Shown here: in pieces, positions 61,875 to 64,000 of the stretch
Numbering within the stretch: the first letter of the stretch is position 1
Layout of the letters: every line of letters starts with the position of its first letter
NCBI GenBank assembly: GCA_002238645.1
Contig: MPMT01000005.1
Span: forward strand, 23,302 to 87,301
Length of the DNA: 64,000 nt
Reading direction: 5' to 3'
Origin: Alphaproteobacteria bacterium bin52
GTDB taxonomy: Bacteria > Pseudomonadota > Alphaproteobacteria > Thalassobaculales > Thalassobaculaceae
Position numbers and translations under genes: made by a program
The notes under the pieces: model-generated
Seen by the model: the letters and a program-made list of their open reading frames with translations, nothing else
Databases searched by the model: none
What the model was told of the DNA's origin: nothing

Positions 61875-63395
61875 TCACGGGCCCGATGGTACGATTCCCC
61901 GCCAGGCCCAGTCGTTGTAGTCATCAGGTGCGCGCAGGCAGGACGCCCGGACCGGATCGGATTCAAGCGCGTCCCAGACCGGCACGGGGCCATGTCCATG
62001 CGCGGCCTGTACGAGGCGGCGCTCCCGCTGACTTGCACGGATCTCCGCTTCCAGCGCACCCGGGTCCCAGGTCAGGTCCGCAACCCGGCGCAGCGCGGCC
62101 AGCGCAGCCGCGCTCTCCGGATCGGCCGCGAGGTTGATCCGTTCCTCGGGGTCGGCCTCGAGGTCAAACAGCAGATCGGGTGCGTGACCGCCGGTCATGA
62201 GCTTGAGGCACCCGCTACGAACCATGAACATCGGCGACGGCACTCCCTCCGACGTTATCTCCGCGAGCACCGCCCGATCCCGGGCCGCCGATGCATTTTC
62301 GCACAGCGGCAGCAGGCTCAGGCCATCGGGTGGCCGCGGCGCCCGGTCCGCAAGATCGATATCCGCCAGGTCGCAGAATGTCGGAAGCAGGTCTACCAGC
62401 GAAACGGGCTCCGGCCGGCGCGCCGCCGCGAACCGTCCGGGCGCGTGAAGGATGAGCGGCACCCGGGCCGCGTGATCGAAGAAGTGCTTCTTGAACCAGA
62501 GGCCCCGCTCACCGAGCATGTCCCCGTGGTCCGAGGTCAACACGATCGCGGTGTCGTGACCCAAGTCCTCCACCTCCAGCACCTCCATCAGCGTCCCGAC
62601 CATGTCGTCGAGCCAGGAGCAGTTGGCGTAATAGGCGTGCCGGGCAATCCGTACATGGCTGTCGTCAATGTCGCCTTCGAGGAGGCCGTGGTGGGCCAGC
62701 ATACGCCGGCTGTGCAGGTCTCTCTCCTGCTCGGGAAGGAGCGGGGTCGCGGGCATCGGGATGTCCTCGTGCCGGTACCGGTCCCAGTGTTCGCGCCGCG
62801 CGAAATAGGGCTCGTGAGGGTGGGTGAATGACACCGAAAGGAAGAAGGGCTGCCGCTCCGAACTGCGCGCGACCTGCTTCAGCCATTCCACCGACCGTGA
62901 CAGCACCGCGTCGTCATGGTCCATCTGCATGCTGCGGGACGAGATACCGGAACGGATGACGCCGCTGGAATTGTTGTTCGATTCCATACGCACCTCCTCC
63001 CAACTCGGCGTCCAGTGAAAGTCGGTCGGATAGAGCTCTGGCACGAGGCGTTCGTGGAAGCCGTGCAGCATGTCCGGACCAACGAAATGCTGCTTGCCGG
63101 CAAGCGCGGTACGGTACCCCGCCAACCGCAGGTAATGCGCCATCGTCGGCGTGGCGGCGGCAAATTCAGCGCCGTTGTCGAAGGCCCGCACGCGCGAAGG
63201 AAGCATGCCCGCCAGCATCGAGAAGCGCGATGGGGCGCAGAGCGGGAAGTTGCAGTAGGCATTGGCGAACATAACCCCTTCCTCGCACAGCCTGCCGATA
63301 TTCGGCATCACCGCCGATCCGCCGTATCCGGGCAGAAGCTGGGGTTTGAGCTGGTCAGCCTGGATCAGCAGGATATTCGGCAGGTCGCGGGCCAT
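61875..63395 (-). CDS. betC: Choline-sulfatase
   Basis: A 506-residue type I sulfatase. The formylglycine motif is PLCAPSRFSMLAG (Cys53-Ala-Pro-Ser-Arg57). N-terminal metal Asp residues are in IQADQLKPQL, and SDHGDMLGERGLWFKKHFF is the second metal segment. LPSRVRAFDNGAEFAAATPT, AGKQHFVGPDMLHGFHERL and FTHPHEPYFARREHW closely match BetC of rhizobia, which hydrolyses choline-O-sulfate to choline. The C-terminal extension of about 60 residues, needed for the BetC tetramer, is also present (ASQRERRLVQAA). Choline would then feed glycine betaine synthesis or catabolism. Confidence 0.85.
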   Translation of the reverse strand: MARDLPNILLIQADQLKPQLLPGYGGSAVMPNIGRLCEEGVMFANAYCNFPLCAPSRFSMLAGMLPSRVRAFDNGAEFAAATPTMAHYLRLAGYRTALAGKQHFVGPDMLHGFHERLVPELYPTDFHWTPSWEEVRMESNNNSSGVIRSGISSRSMQMDHDDAVLSRSVEWLKQVARSSERQPFFLSVSFTHPHEPYFARREHWDRYRHEDIPMPATPLLPEQERDLHSRRMLAHHGLLEGDIDDSHVRIARHAYYANCSWLDDMVGTLMEVLEVEDLGHDTAIVLTSDHGDMLGERGLWFKKHFFDHAARVPLILHAPGRFAAARRPEPVSLVDLLPTFCDLADIDLADRAPRPPDGLSLLPLCENASAARDRAVLAEITSEGVPSPMFMVRSGCLKLMTGGHAPDLLFDLEADPEERINLAADPESAAALAALRRVADLTWDPGALEAEIRASQRERRLVQAAHGHGPVPVWDALESDPVRASCLRAPDDYNDWAWRGIVPSGP

Positions 63396-63982
63396 GAAAC
63401 TCTCCCGGCGTCGGTTACGGGGTCTGAATGCCCGGAACGGCGGCAGATGCTCATTCTCGAGACCCGCAGCACAACGGGTCTACATGAATGAAAGGAACTG
63501 GTGCCACCACAAAGCGGGACCCGGTCACCACCGTGATCGACGATCGAAGTATTCCGGGATCGGGAATTCCGCCGCAATTGGCCGATGGTGCCGCAGGCGC
63601 CCTGCAGGAACAGCCTGCCCGTCTGTCCGGGGCTCGCCGCCGCCACGCCAGATCTCGGCCAAGGCGAGCGCCTGTTGCAGATGACCAACGAAAACTCGAA
63701 GTATCGCCGATATGTGCGGATTGCAAACGCTGGCGTAAGGATACCCATGAATTCGACACAAGCGCGACTCAATGCCAAAGGAATAGGAAAAGTCCTTCGA
63801 CACCTTTCATTGCCTTGAGCGAGGGATTTCGATTGGTTCGACCTGATGCTGATCCGTCGCCCGACTCCTGACTTCGGGAGAACGGTTGTGTACAGAAAGT
63901 TCTGCAAAAGGAAATGAAGGTTGAGCAGGTCATGGCATGCTGATGATTTGACCAATCACTTCCTTTGAGGAAAGGACACGCC
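63396..63982. other. Right-end stretch without a recognised gene
   Basis: 587 bp. Open frames on both strands have no known domain. A plus-strand frame near 63680-63730 reads SPICADCKRWRKDTHEF, with a CxxCK pattern, but has no start and is interrupted; it may be a remnant. From about 63850 the DNA is clearly AT-richer than elsewhere, which could mark a mobile element leading into the next gene. Confidence 0.3.
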
Positions 63983-64000
63983 ATGACCCGTCACCATGTC
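63983..64000 (+). CDS. First codons of a gene running off the window
   Basis: An ATG at 63983, preceded by GAGGAAAGGACACGCC with a strong Shine-Dalgarno, begins MTRHHV. Six codons are too few to identify the product. Confidence 0.4.

Noticed and set aside
1..64000. tRNA, rRNA, riboswitch or CRISPR features.
   Set aside because: No T-loop/GTTC-type tRNA pattern, rRNA segment, riboswitch core or regularly spaced direct repeats were found by eye; tRNAscan-SE, Rfam and a CRISPR finder would be needed to exclude them fully.

Overview
The window is high-GC DNA from a proteobacterium, most likely a free-living or host-associated alphaproteobacterium. The evidence is gene content: a split proton-translocating transhydrogenase (pntAA-pntAB-pntB), a GapR/DUF2312 nucleoid protein, heme A synthase, a hemC-hemD-mitofilin-hemY block, and an xseB-ispA-dxs-tlyA block are all typical alphaproteobacterial arrangements. 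No rRNA, tRNA or CRISPR array was seen. The genus cannot be named from the sequence alone.

Layout. 1-12.4 kb: the 5' end of pgk, then a catabolic stretch: HAD hydrolase, MlrC-type M81 metallopeptidase, amidohydrolase/deacetylase, a three-part biotin-dependent acyl-CoA carboxylase (carboxyltransferase divergent from BCCP and biotin carboxylase), a dialkylglycine-decarboxylase-like class-III aminotransferase, a sulfatase and a cyclase-family hydrolase. A ~1.06 kb islet of unknown genes, bounded by a perfect 19-bp inverted repeat (10676-11730), sits between the last two. 12.8-13.6 kb: an outer-membrane beta-barrel protein.

13.7-28.1 kb is an accessory defence/mobile island. It starts with an AbiEi-HipA fusion gene split by an IS110 element; removing the IS restores one 616-residue frame. 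Then come a truncated IS3 element, a type I restriction-modification operon with two different HsdM genes (hsdM-hsdM-hsdS-hsdR, all with overlapping or touching junctions), a truncated start of a DUF499 anti-phage-associated gene, and several decayed fragments. A D-aminoacyl-tRNA deacylase gene (dtd) closes it.

28.7-36.2 kb: threonine ammonia-lyase, penicillin-acylase-family amidase, CoA-transferase, SDR, heme A synthase coupled to a small secreted protein. 36.4-39.4 kb: the pnt operon. 39.7-48.5 kb: housekeeping (hemY, mitofilin-like, hemD, hemC; divergent tsaD, gpsA, EVE protein, gapR, hisS). 48.5-52.5 kb: a phosphatase, a CoA-transferase coupled to a FAD monooxygenase related to the flavoprotein half of anthraniloyl/salicylyl-CoA hydroxylases, and an HDAC-like deacetylase. 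52.6-57.5 kb: xseB, ispA, dxs, tlyA, SDR. The dxs frame is broken by a G/C-run plus corrupted tandem copy that looks like an assembly error. 57.5-64 kb: a phosphatase-like secreted protein, a dead DUF3800 gene, a DddP-like M24 protein whose expected catalytic Asp is Gly, a lone XRE antitoxin, a Spy/CpxP-like periplasmic protein, choline-sulfatase (betC), and the first codons of another gene.

The best candidates for something new are the self-contained AbiEi-HipA toxin module and its in-frame IS110 interruption, the two-HsdM type I system, the inverted-repeat islet, and the DddP-like protein.
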